Source of the DNA: Apiosordaria backusii
Lineage: Eukaryota; Ascomycota; Sordariomycetes; Sordariales; Lasiosphaeriaceae
NCBI GenBank assembly: GCA_030549205.1
Contig: JAUKTV010000023.1
Location: 124,001 to 188,000, forward strand
Length of the DNA: 64,000 bases
Direction of reading: 5' to 3'
Part shown: in pieces, positions 34,122 through 44,924 of the stretch
Numbering within the stretch: position 1 is the first letter of the stretch
How the letters are laid out: each line of letters starts with the position of its first letter
The notes under the pieces: generated by a model
Seen by the model: the letters and a program-made list of their open reading frames with translations, nothing else
The model's database searches: none
Told to the model about the DNA's origin: nothing
Program-made: the position numbers and the translations under genes

Positions 34122-37100
34122 CTAAAACATTTCCTTGATATGCTGGAACACACTCTCGTCACCCGACCCAACAACCCCTTGCTGTCCGACAAGTCCCAAA
34201 CCCTGTCCCATATGCAAGTCATTTCCATATCCCATATCAGCAGCAGACATTGAACCGCTTTCCAAGCTCATGCTCCTCACACCTGTGGTCGTCGGCACAT
34301 TGCCGTTGCCACCCAACCCCGCATAGCCCTCATAAATGCGTAACATCTCTGACTGCAATCTAAGACCATTGCTCTGTTCGTCCATGTGCATGTGTTGTTG
34401 ATGGGGAGTAGACCCAGCTGGACTCTGGTGATGGCTTGCCTCCCTGCTTCCGATCTGCGGGCTAAACGGGCTTAAGCTATTATGACTCTGAGCAGCTCCT
34501 TGAGCAGAAGGAGCGATGCCTGCAGTTCGCGGGCTGCTTTGGGTGAGACTGTGGCTTCGGCTTTGGGTGTGATCACTCGTGCCTTGGTGATGGTGTAATT
34601 GCGGAGGGAAACTCATACTGGGTGGCCTGGTGGTTGAGGGCGTGGGGGCAAAGTCCTCTTCAAGACCGAGCCGAGGGGCAACAGCTTTGAGAGACCGGAT
34701 GGTGCGCCAGAGCCGTTGAGACACCCATGATTTAGCGGACATGTCCCGTACGAGGTCAAGAGCCATGTAAAACTCTACTCGGCAATTTGCGCTAAATTCG
34801 ACAGGCGCGTGGGTAGAGGCTAAGAATAGAACTGCGATGGACGAGGTCAAGAACTGGTGATAGAACACCTGACAGCGGCGATAGAGATTCGTGGTTTGGT
34901 TGATGTGCGCTAGTAATCGGATTGTTTGCTTTGCAAGATCAACTACCTTTTCGGCTCGTTGCATATTCTCGGCGATACTTGTTGCGCTGTGCAACACAGG
35001 TGTGTACAGCCAAATTCGGACCTGCGACAGGAAAGGTCAGAACGGGCTCCAGGTAATCAGAGATTGACACGCCTACCTGGTTCAGCCTCAACCTTGTCCA
35101 AATTCTCACGCGTTGAGTCGTATCGGTTGGACCGCTGGGCATGGCAATCCTATCACCGTCTGACGGGTCCGTTTGGATCTCAGCAGGCACACTCTCATAC
35201 CACTCCCAGATCTCCTGTTCCAGCGGCTCAAAATTGTGAGCCTTCAAATCTCGAATAACAGCCGGCTCGAAACAGTCCACTAGCCCCCAGATTTTTGCTG
35301 CTAGCTTGGAGTACCCAACCATCGCTATCAGGAATGGATAGTCATCCTTGATCACGTCAACGTTAGTTTGTCATAACGTCTTCTGCAAGATGATGAGATA
35401 ACATACCGGCTTAGGTAACCCAGGGTCGATCTTGTCGTCATGGTACACAAACGGCAATCCGGTGCTGAAGCTCCACCTCCTGTCCAGCACATAGACGCTC
35501 CAAAAAGTCAACAATGCATTCCTTCTCACAGTTGGGTCCGTGATGTTCTGTAGTCCTTCTCTTCGGTGGAGTCCCAGTTCAAGACACAGTCTCCCCACAT
35601 GTCCTACCACCCTCCAAGCCAGCACCTCGTCGCTGGACAAGTATCGATACCCAGCCACAAGCGCCAAGAATGGCAACTTGACGATATCGGCGGGCTCACT
35701 GATCAGCATTCGGTCAATGATAGGCTGTATACTTTCGTACAAGCGGGCAGCGCGCGCACTGTTGCCGTGTTCCTCCACCACCAGGGCACAGCATAGTACA
35801 ATCTTGAGGACAAGAGTTTTGTGATCGTTAAGATCTGGCATATTTTGCTGTGCGGTGGGGGGTTTTGCTTCGCTGTGGCCAGCCATGGGCCGAGGGTTTG
35901 AGCATGCCGCTTTACTGTATCGATGGGGATGACGGGGTACATGGCACCAATCTCCTCTTCGTGAAGTTGGCATAGATGGAGTATTTCTGGTTCGTCGAAC
36001 TCCAGGATAGGGTCACGAGGAAGGGTTGATGATGAGGATGATGGGGGCGGAGGAGCCGCGAGAGGTGCCAGAGCGGGTGAAGCATGGGGTGTTGGCTCTG
36101 CTGGTTGAGAAGCGCTGTCCTCATTCCCATCCTGTAGACCAGTATACCCCATTCTGTGGAGGGTAGTCTTGGCCACATCAACGGTGAAAGCGATGCTTGT
36201 CGGTCCATGAAACGAGGAGGGCACACGGTATCCATGGCGAGGCCCGCTAAATGGAGGAAGGGTTGGGATGGGCGAGGGACTGCCTGTGGTAGTCGGAGGC
36301 GGTAAGATACGGTCTTGAATCGGGGCAAGACGCAGACTTGACGTTTCCTGCCGCAGAGCATTCATTGTGCTGAAGAGGGAGTTGACTTGTTCCTGTAACC
36401 GGATCACCTGGGCCGTCATGTCCTTGAACTCATCCGAATCCTTGAAGTTGGAACAGCAGTTGGGCGCGTAGAGACATTGTAGATTGAGGTTGCCACATCG
36501 GTGACAAGGAGTCTGGCCATTGCATTTGATCTTTCGGCGTTTGCATTCATTGCTGTAAATGTGAGAAACGAAGGTTAGAAGGGGTCTGAGACATTATATG
36601 GTAGAAGATATGGCCCGACGTCGTACGATTCTAGACGCGGCATGGGGGCCCAATGCGGAACAGAGTCACATCGAGGGAAGAACAGCCTTACCAGGCGATG
36701 GAGGTGTACTGGACGGCGGAATTAGTATAAGTGAGTGACCTAGAAGGGTAGCTGCAGATGCGAATTGACGGGAGCGGTAGCAGTGGGAGTGGTTCGGAGC
36801 GGTGCATATCACTACAACCTGGAAAGGACATGGATAATAAAAGATTGACGCACTCTATTCCGCTTGCTCCTCTGCTGCTTGGCAGTCACCTCTCCATCCT
36901 CGTCTGGGTCTGCCCTCCTTTTGGCATGGGCGGCGGTGGTGGTGGTGGTGTTGGCGGACGCGGTGCCGCCTCCATGCGACGATTCGAGTGGTGAAGCAGA
37001 CTGCGGTGCGGAATTGTCTCCGAGGGCGGAAACCGACGACAGAGGCCCACCAGGAGAATAGGCTGTGGTCGCTGCTGGTGTCGACAAGCTCATTGCCGGG

Positions 37101-37165
37101 GCGGCAGTTGTCTGCGGAGCCAGGAATGAGCGAAGGTCGCTCACCTGGGTCTCAAGATGTTCCAT
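34122..37165 (-). CDS. Zn2Cys6 fungal-specific transcription factor (frameshifted)
   Basis: Nuclear DNA-binding regulator with a C6 zinc cluster and a fungal_trans middle domain. Exons (minus): 37165-36854, 36708-36692 (17-nt microexon), 36552-35407, 35346-35077 and 35021-34122, about 881 residues. The cluster reads CNECKRRKIKC, then CHRC and QCLYAPNCC, fitting CX2CX6CX5CX2CX6C. A leucine-containing coiled segment follows (VIRLQEQVNSLF). The middle domain includes KIVLCCALVVEEHGNSA, NALLTFWSVYVLDRRWS and WLYTPVLHS. At the GGGGGG run at 35857-35862 (plus strand) two homologous frames abut, and one base is missing for a continuous frame. No intron fits there. The N-terminal 100 residues are polar with an acidic/basic stretch (DPDEDGE). 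One intron uses an AAG acceptor. The regulated pathway is unknown. Confidence 0.8.
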
Positions 37166-37601
37166 TGCAACACATGCGCCCTTTTTCCTGGTTGTCCCTC
37201 CTGGACACGCTCTCTTTTTTCCCACCAGAGAGACAGCGAGCTGAATGAAGGGAGCAAGCCACCCAAATGTCAGCACCTGGCCTCTGGCGGCGCGTCCACG
37301 TGATAAGGACTGCCGCTCTTTTCCGCCCTCTCTCCCTTGCGCTTTCCTGCTGCTGTGAGCACAATTGCACGCGATTCCAAATCGGTGCTAGCCCGCTGGC
37401 AAAGCGGAGATCCCCACGTCCTCCAGGAAGCTATGACGCCTTGGCACGGCTCTCGAAGATCGATCCACCATTCAACGGTCAACCTTCGATGTCTTCACGA
37501 CAAAGAGAGGTATGGACTCCTTTCAAATCTTGGAATCCTGTTGGATATATCAGTATATCTGAAAACATGGTTTCGATTTGGTACCATCTGGGTCATAAAC
37601 A
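37166..37601. other. Spacer between tandem minus-strand genes
   Basis: Promoter of the regulator and 3' flank of the fumarylacetoacetase gene. No other feature is seen. Confidence 0.4.
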
Positions 37602-38996
37602 TCATCTCTGTACAGCGCTGTAGATCTTTCCCGCGCAGCGACCAAATCCAACCCGCACCCCGCTGCCATCATCACAGAAGCCTCTCAACGTAACGCTATC
37701 GCCATCCTTCAAGAACGTCCTCGCATTCATTCCAGCCAGTAGCACCTCGTTCTTCCCATTCTCGGTCATCTCCAACAAGCTCCCTCGCTCTTTGACACCG
37801 CCCGGCCCGCTAATCGTGCCTGATCCAAGCAGGTCTCCAGTCCGCATCGGACACCCACCAAGTGTATGGTGCGCAATCATCTGCGGGAACGACCACATCA
37901 GATATTTCGAGCTTGTCCTCCCAATGGTAGTCTCACTCCCGTCAGCAGCTACGCAGTAGACATGTCAGCCCTACTTCTCACACGATCTATCACGAAATAC
38001 CAAACAGCCCATGAACTTACTCGTCAAATCGACCTCCAACTTAATATCGAAGGCCCCCTTCTCCCCCTCCTCCTTCAAATACCCTTGCAATTCCGTCTTG
38101 TTCTCAATCTCACTTTTCACCCTAAACGGCTCCAACGCATCCGCCAGCACAATCCAAGCACTAATCGTGGTACCGAAATTCTTGCCATTGAACGGCCCCA
38201 ACGGCACATACTCCCACGCCTGGATATCCCTCGCACTCCAATCATTCAGCAACACATACCCAAAGATGTGCTCCTGTGCCTGCTTCACATCCACCGCCTC
38301 CCCCATCTCGTTGGGCTTGGAGATAAAACACCCCAGCTCAAGCTCGATATCCAACTTCCTCGTTGGACCAACAACAGGCTGTTTCGGTTCAGCCTTCGGG
38401 TCAAGCAGTATCTGTCCCACTGGCCTCCGGATGGGAGTCCCATCCACGACAATACTCGACGCTCTCCCATGGTATCCAACCGGTAAGTGCATATAATTCG
38501 ACTGCAGGGCATTTTCTGGACCACGGAATATCACGCCTACTGCATAGGCATGGTGGTAGCCCGCGTAGAAGTCGGTGTAATCCCCAATTTCCATGGGAAG
38601 GTGCATCGTGACCTCGCTTAGCCGCTTCAGAGCTTTGGTCCTGCCTTCTTCATTGTCTTGGAGAAGCTGTGGAAACGGTGTGTCTTTGGGTAACAAATCT
38701 TGGATGCCTTTTCGTACTATCCTGTGGACTGGCCGTCCGAGGGCAGCGAAGGCATTGAGTGTAGATTGGCTGAGAGCGTGGGTGAGTTGACTGATATCAA
38801 CGCCTGGAAAGACGTCAGAAACTGTCTCCTTGTTTATCATGGGAAGCCATGTCTTCAAGTCCAGCGCAAAGTCGCCGATGGCGATCGCTGGGCGTGGAGT
38901 CTGGTTGTCGGGTGTGCTGATGATGCCAAAGGGGATGTTGGCCAAGGAGAAGTCGCTGGCGGGGCTGTAGTCGGGAAGCCACGATTCCTTGGCCAT
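37602..38996 (-). CDS. FAH: Fumarylacetoacetase
   Basis: Last enzyme of tyrosine/phenylalanine breakdown, splitting fumarylacetoacetate into fumarate and acetoacetate. Exons are 38996-38021 and 37948-37602 with a 72-nt phase-1 intron, giving 440 residues. Family signatures are the N-terminal domain start SWLPDYSPASDFSLANIPFG, the active-site segment DYTDFYAGYHHA, NYMHLPVGYHGRASS, the metal-ligand region LDIELELGCFI, LLNDWSARDIQAWE, and the C-terminal TISGPGGVKERGSLLEM. The other genes of the tyrosine pathway (homogentisate dioxygenase, maleylacetoacetate isomerase) are not adjacent. The neighbouring zinc-cluster gene is in the same orientation, but nothing in the sequence ties it to this pathway. 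Confidence 0.95.
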
Positions 38997-39495
38997 TGTG
39001 GTAAGCTTGCTGGTGCCTGATCGCCGCAGGTGAGCTGAAAGTCCGTAGGAGAGCCCTCGAATTTAGATGGTCCAAATATCAATGTCTTGTACTGCTTGAA
39101 AGAGGAGGACCCTGAGTAACATCGGTGCGGGACTGGCCCGACGGAAGCCGAGCACCCCACATTGGCCCGTTCCCCGCGGTCCCGGGGTTCCGCCATCCCT
39201 TCGGCACTGCATGAATGCCGCTTTCGGCCCGCAGCTACGGGACCAAACTAGCGGGTGGAGGCGATAAAACATTAATTCTCTGTCGTACGAAGCAATATTT
39301 CGCTAGTAAACATTTTGTGTAAGAAAACAAACCGTCAGTCGGGGCTGGCGGAGTATCGTTGCGGCATCGTGAAGCTACCTTCACCCACTCAGCATGTCTC
39401 CCTCACAACAAGCAGCCGATTTTGAACCCCCATCCCTCACTCCGTGACATCTATCAATACCCATTCTGATACCCTATCCCATACCCAAGCCGCCC
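38997..39495. other. Spacer
   Basis: Promoter side of the fumarylacetoacetase gene and 3' side of the RNase H-like gene. No further feature is seen. Confidence 0.4.
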
Positions 39496-40331
39496 TCACA
39501 ACATAATCCCACACAACCTCGTAAACTTCTCCACCGACACCCCACCCTTACCATTATGCGCCGCCATCCTCGCCGCGGCCTTCGTCTGCGCAATAAACTC
39601 CCCTTCCCTCATCAACCAAAACGAAACCTCCGTCCCCCTCTCCTCAACTCCTCCATCGTATACTGCAACTCCTCCCACAAATCCCGATTAGCATACCTCC
39701 TCCCCACCCTCCCGGCCCGTGGCTTCCTCCTCCACCGCCTGCTCACCCACCTCGGCAACCACTCCGTCGCGCCCCTGACAATATACTCCAAATCCGTCAG
39801 CACCACCACCCTCCTCCACCCCTCCCCATGCCACGCCCTAAACTGCAGCGCGGCGATCACCGCCCGCAACTTTGCCCTGTTGGAAGTATGATCAACCACA
39901 TCCCCCTGCGGCCCCTCCTCCTCAAGTCGAAAAGCAATCGTCCCGGTTATCGGCCCGGTGTTCTCCTCTGTAAAGGGTAACGTCACCGCCGATGTCGAGG
40001 TGCCGGGTGTGTTTTTGAACGTGAAGGAGGAGCCACCGATGGGAGAGGAGGATTTGTCCCGGTGGCGGCCGTTGTTAATGCAGGACCCGTCGACGACTAG
40101 CAAGATCTCCCGGCTGTTGAACCGGTTGACGAACCTCGGGTGGGGAGGGCGGTCGGGGGCGCGGACGGTTTGCAAGGGGAAGTGGACTTCCGGGGTGAGG
40201 GCGGGATCTTCGGGGTGGAAAAGGGAGGCGGGTTTGACTCTGGAGCGGCGGGTGAGTTTTTTGTTGTTGTTGTTGGAGGGGGAGGTGGTGTCGAGGTTGG
40301 GGAGGGCGAAGATGGCGGGTTGTTGTTCCAT
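39496..40331 (-). CDS. RNase H-like protein (catalytic residues altered; frameshifted)
   Basis: RNase H-fold protein of a type frequent in filamentous fungi. Start ATG 40331. Visible features are LLVVDGSCINNG with Asp81, TSNRAKLRAVIAALQFR, where the usual catalytic Glu (NRAELRA) is Lys154, and VVLTDLEYIV with Asp180. The frame then reads RRGGRRFRFG and stops, while the next frame carries the homologous continuation TEVSFWLMREGEFIAQ to a stop at 39496. One base is missing at the CCCCC run 39634-39638. In the C-terminal helix the fourth catalytic Asp (EAD-like motif) appears to be Gln in FIAQTKAAAR. With two of four acidic residues changed, nuclease activity is doubtful. The E-to-K change needs only one base. 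Confidence 0.7.
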
Positions 40332-40834
40332 TGTTGTGGGTTGAGACTGGGCTGAACTGCTGTGAAGAAGCGGGGCTCTCTGTCCTGGATGTTGGATGGG
40401 CGGGAGAGCTTCGCGATGAAGCGCAGCGGAATCCACGATGTTTGCGAGGCAGGTGAGAATTATCGAGTCCAGGCAAGTGATTAATACCTGTGAGGTTAAT
40501 AATGGGAAATGAGACTACGCGGAAGATCGCCAGTCTGGATCAAAGATGGGAACGTCCAGCTTCCCCGGATTTGTGAGGAGAAAGCAATCAAGATCCCTGT
40601 GTCTTGGCACTCAGCTCGTCGTCTCCAGAGGCTTGGGTCGCCCCCACCATGAAAGGCCAACTCAGGACTTGAAACAGCTCTCAGTGCAAGATCTTCTTAT
40701 TACACACTTTTTCCACCGGCAAAATGAAAGTATGCAGCTCAAATTCTGTGCGAAAGGGCTCGGAAACAGATATGCAGTTCTATTCGCTGATACCCATCAG
40801 GTCGAAGCCACCGTCCAACCGCAAGATCAACCCC
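40332..40834. other. Spacer
   Basis: Nothing beyond flanking regulatory sequence of two minus-strand genes. Confidence 0.4.
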
Positions 40835-41870
40835 TCAAGCCAAACCCTCCCTCTCCTCAATCTCCTTTCTCCCCCAGCACCATTTATCCTGCAACCCCCT
40901 ATCCAGCACCTTCTCATACACCTGCTTATCCCACCACTCCCCCCAGCTCGTCAAAAACATCTGCTCCCCATCACTCGGGAAATCCTCCCTCGTAAACGCA
41001 GCCAGAATACTCTTCGCCCCCTGTTCCACCGATTTCGCATCAGGCATATCCATACTCAGCTTCATCCCCGACCCCCTCCCAATCCCCGTGTTGGGTATCA
41101 AACCTGGGGAAACAGCCACGACCTTGCACTTCCCCTCCAGCCTCCTCCGCCACCACTGAGCGGCCAACAAATTCAAGAACTTGGTCTGCGCGTACGTATC
41201 GTTTGCTTCGACACCGGAGCCGACTTTGAGGTCAGCCTCCAGGGTGGAGGGGTCGGTGACGCGGCGGACGGCACCTGAAGAGACAAAAATGATTCTCGTA
41301 GCAGAATCAATGAGCTTTTGCTCCAGCAAATGGACAAGATAGTGTTGGGCTGTTTTCTGTCAGTCCTCAGTATCTCAGAATATGAAGGAATAGATTGTAA
41401 CGAACAGAGGTGGTTAACTACAAACGCCTCACAAAACCCAGACTTTGACTCCTTCGCTGCTTTGTCCGTCCCGTCTGACATGGCGGCGTTCAAGAGTAGG
41501 TAATCAATCTTTCCCTCTGGGCCGAGCCGTTCAAGTGTTGCGCTGGCAAAAGATGCAGTTGACTTTAGGCTTGACAACTCCAGGGGAAGGATGGACAAGA
41601 TGTGATCGGTCTTGGGGTACGAGAGCGCACTGTAGGCTTGGCCGGTGCGGTTGGGGTCACGGGCTCCGAATATGAGGTTCAGGTGGGTGGTGGAGGGGGT
41701 GAGGGAAGTGGGAGAGTTTAGGAGGAGTTTTATGAGTTCAAAGCCCTGATATGAGGTAAGTATGAGTCTGGAAACTGGGCAGAAAAAGGGGGAGAGGGGA
41801 ATAATACCAGGCCAGACGACGTGCCGGTGGCGACGATGGTTTTGGTGGCTTTTGCTATGGCGGATGTCAT
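40835..41870 (-). CDS. Short-chain dehydrogenase/reductase
   Basis: NAD(P)-dependent oxidoreductase of the classical SDR fold. Exons are 41870-41808, 41745-41406 and 41349-40835 (introns 62 and 56 nt), giving 305 residues. The cofactor loop TGTSSGLG is formed across the first junction. Other marks are GARD (basic residue, NADP preference suggested), LLLNAAMSDGTD in place of NNAG, VSSGAV with the catalytic Ser, and YAQTK with catalytic Tyr and Lys, then SPGLIPNT. Intron 2 uses acceptor AAACAG; the earlier GACAG would break the frame. The substrate is unknown, and no pathway neighbour is present. The C-terminal end is Glu/Arg-rich. Confidence 0.88.
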
Positions 41871-44256
41871 TTTCAGGGGTGCTCAGGGGTTCACCAGTTC
41901 GACTCTGCAAATGTTGATTGAATGAGATGGTGTTGATTGTGAAAGTTGGGATGACTCAATAACAAGGTGTGGTTTGGCAGTGAGGGGGGATGGGGGATGG
42001 GGGGAGGTTAAGTGGGTGCGATGATGTAATTACTTCTCGAGCTCAATGTAGGTGTGGTTTCACCACTTTTAGCTATCAACGAAAAAGACTTTACGTTCCA
42101 TAGCCAATGCTATCTTGAAATATCTACGATATGCTCCTTTTAAGCTGGATGTGCAACTCGGAGGTAGCACAAAGTCCGCAAAATCCGGTGCACCTCGTAC
42201 ATATCGACCCTTGTCATCTACAGCTTACAAGCAGTCGTACCGGGCGAAGATTATGAAGTTGAGCAACGTTTTAGCCTTCCGGCCAGTCAATCGCCTTTTA
42301 TACATTATTTTCTTTATGTTTCTGACTTTCAGGCAAACCGTAGCATCAAGTGTGATTGTCATCCAACTGACGGTCACAAGTTCGGATACCCATTGTATAA
42401 TTCTTTCTCGACAACTCCCCATTCTCTCTTGATACCTCCAAGTAATCCAGCAAGGTACTGCCATGCTCGTTCAATGCTCCTCAATGCGGCGACATCACCT
42501 GCCAACATCAGGTCAGGGCCGAAGGAGTGTGCAACTTTTGAGGGCTCAGGGCGGTATCAGGGTATAGGATGATGTCCGTCTTGACAGGTTTTGAGTATGC
42601 TCGATAAGCGGATACTGGACGCCTAGGCCAGGTTGCGGTTTTCCTGTTCAACTTATTTGTCATATGTTTAGACAGCCATCAAGTCCGACGCCGATGAGCT
42701 TGCTGAGAACGAAGTGAAGCTGGATGTCTTGACCAATTGTGGTGGAATCGAACCCCATCTTCCGGGATGGCATCTACACGAGCAATAGACCCTGATAGAG
42801 AAATCTCAAATCAGGCAGTCGTATGCCCATGCTCCATGCGCCATGGTGGTGAAATAGTACGTGAAGCAAGGTCGACCTCAATGAGAAGCTGAAACGAAAC
42901 GAGAGGAACAAGATTGCGAGGGTCATGATTTTGTCACATAATACTTCAGAGAGAGCGAGGGCCAAGCAGTCAAGTCCGAGGAAAATAGATCATCAAGAAT
43001 CGTCCGTTGCTGCAATCCTCCAGTTTCTCAGCAACAAGAACCCTCAACTTGATAGACCAAGCGGTCTCGGTATCAAATTATCTGCCTCAGTACGGATGTA
43101 CTTTTCCCAAAAGGCAGGACAATCCTTTGAATTCTAGCTCATTGAGGGCGGGAGTAGGCACCTGCGGACCAGTCCACAGTCGTGCGGTGATACAGGGTCT
43201 AGAGCGGCTAGCGGCTGCTAGTCGAGCCTACAATACCACTTGACCTAGGTAGACGGCAGCGAGTGCTACTCCTTTGCCTTGGAGTGCCTTTAACGAACTT
43301 CTTCGGAAACCAACGAAGGCGGTATAATAGGTTCATGGTAGGGTTCGTCTCACCCCATTAGCCTACCCTAGCAAGGGGGTTTGCAGATCTTTCCCATGGA
43401 TCTAGAGATATAAGAGAATAGTTCAAGCTGTGTCAGGAATGATTTACGGATGCTTTAAGTAGGTGATGCAAGTCACACACTCGCTGAAAGCAGCCACAGA
43501 GGCTCGTAAAGATCATCTGGGTCATCTTTCTACATCTTGTTGCTTGAGAGGAGAGGAAAAGATTCTCGATCTTCATCATAGGTATGTATCTTCTCCAAAC
43601 GCTACCTGTCAAGCTAGAGAAGATTGACGACTGCCAAGGGCTTGTCAATGCTGGTTCAGCATGCACCTTTTGACTAGTGCCGACCGACGTATCAGGCTAG
43701 TAAAATCATATTCAAGGGTAGTCGTATCACTTATCGGTTTGATTGGGCTCCTCGGATCCAACTCCTCGGATCTATGCTACAACCTAATCAAAGTCACATC
43801 GGCGGCAAGTGGCAATGAAGGAGTTAGACACTTTCCAAGTTTCTGAGTCAGTCCCAAGCGAGCTTCTCTCTAGGTACACTACCTACGCCAACCATCTTAA
43901 ATACCTAGACTTTGGGGCGTTGTTATTTGGCCCTGGGGTCTGGCTTCTCGGACTTTGTGTCCCTCTTCGCTGCCTTAGAATACAACATCCCTGAATCACA
44001 GTAACATCGTCCCAAGAGATGGGATTCGAACACAGATCAAACCCTCGTTCGGCTCAGAAGAGATTCCAGTGTGTTGTCACCAGCACCCAAGTGATCTTGG
44101 CGTACAAACATGCCGTTGAAGTTCGCACCGTCGCTCGCCCATCATGGATGTCTATAAAGAGACGAGATACCCGCTCCTCTACAGACATGAAACTTTCATC
44201 CCCAGTACATTCCTAAGGTACACAACTTAGTTTAGGCACCATTCGGCATTGTTACA
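41871..44256. other. Gene-poor stretch (2.4 kb)
   Basis: Holds only short ORFs. A few tRNA T-arm-like strings (near 42750 and 44025) do not fold into cloverleaves. No terminal repeats or transposase remnants were recognised. Confidence 0.4.
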
Positions 44257-44924
44257 ATGCGCTTTTCCACCTTTCTCTTTGCCTGCCTGGCCGGCTTGGC
44301 CAAAGCCAACTTTGATCTCTACCTCGGGCATTTCATCATCCCGGCGGGCGGCGGCGTTCTTCACGAAGCCTGGTTCATATACCCGATTGATCCCAACTGC
44401 AATGACGTATGTGACACATTCCCTTGTTGTCATCTTGTGTCCCCTTCATCCAAACAACCTTCCTCCTGCCAGAGCGAGTAAGAGCCGGTTTATGCTAACG
44501 AATCTTTCACAGGTCTGGAATGGTGGATACTATCTTGACCAGGACGACGTAAGCGGCAGCAAAACTGGAGTAAGGTGCTCTGGCAGCGGCTGCTACGGGG
44601 GCGCCGCCAGCGACATCGACGTGGTGGAAATGCACTTCACCAACAGCCCTCTTTATCATTGGAGTAAGTAGTCTGACTGCTCAGTCATGGCCCATTTATC
44701 CTGAGCATCCTGGCTGACATAGCTAACAATGTAAAATAGCTATCTACAAGAATCGCGGCCATCCTTACAAGATGTACGGCCTGGATGGCAACACGTATGG
44801 AGAATGCATTCTCTTCCCCGGTGATGACTTCCACTGCTCAAAAGGAGTCGAAACGCGTAGTGGGGTCCGGAAATTCCGCTGCCTGACACAGTTTACCGTG
44901 GCACAAATCAGGGCCGGCAATTAG
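44257..44924 (+). CDS. Small secreted cysteine-containing protein, 161 residues
   Basis: Exons are 44257-44406, 44513-44663 and 44740-44924 (introns 106 and 76 nt, branches GCTAAC), closing in phase. Residues 1-17 (MRFSTFLFACLAGLAKA) form a clear signal peptide. The mature chain of about 144 residues has six cysteines (PNCND, RCSGSGC, GECILF, FHCSKG, FRCLTQ), enough for three disulfides, and is rich in Gly, Asp and Tyr. There is no transmembrane segment or known domain. It sits alone in a gene-poor region. Size, secretion and Cys content resemble candidate effectors or antimicrobial proteins, but nothing here proves such a role. Confidence 0.75.

Noticed and set aside
42741..42800. tRNA-like T-arm string near 42746
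   Set aside because: The loop TTCGATT is present but the flanking stem has mismatches and no acceptor or anticodon stem can be formed.
44020..44060. tRNA-like string GATTCGAAC
   Set aside because: The T-stem does not pair and no cloverleaf could be built on either strand.
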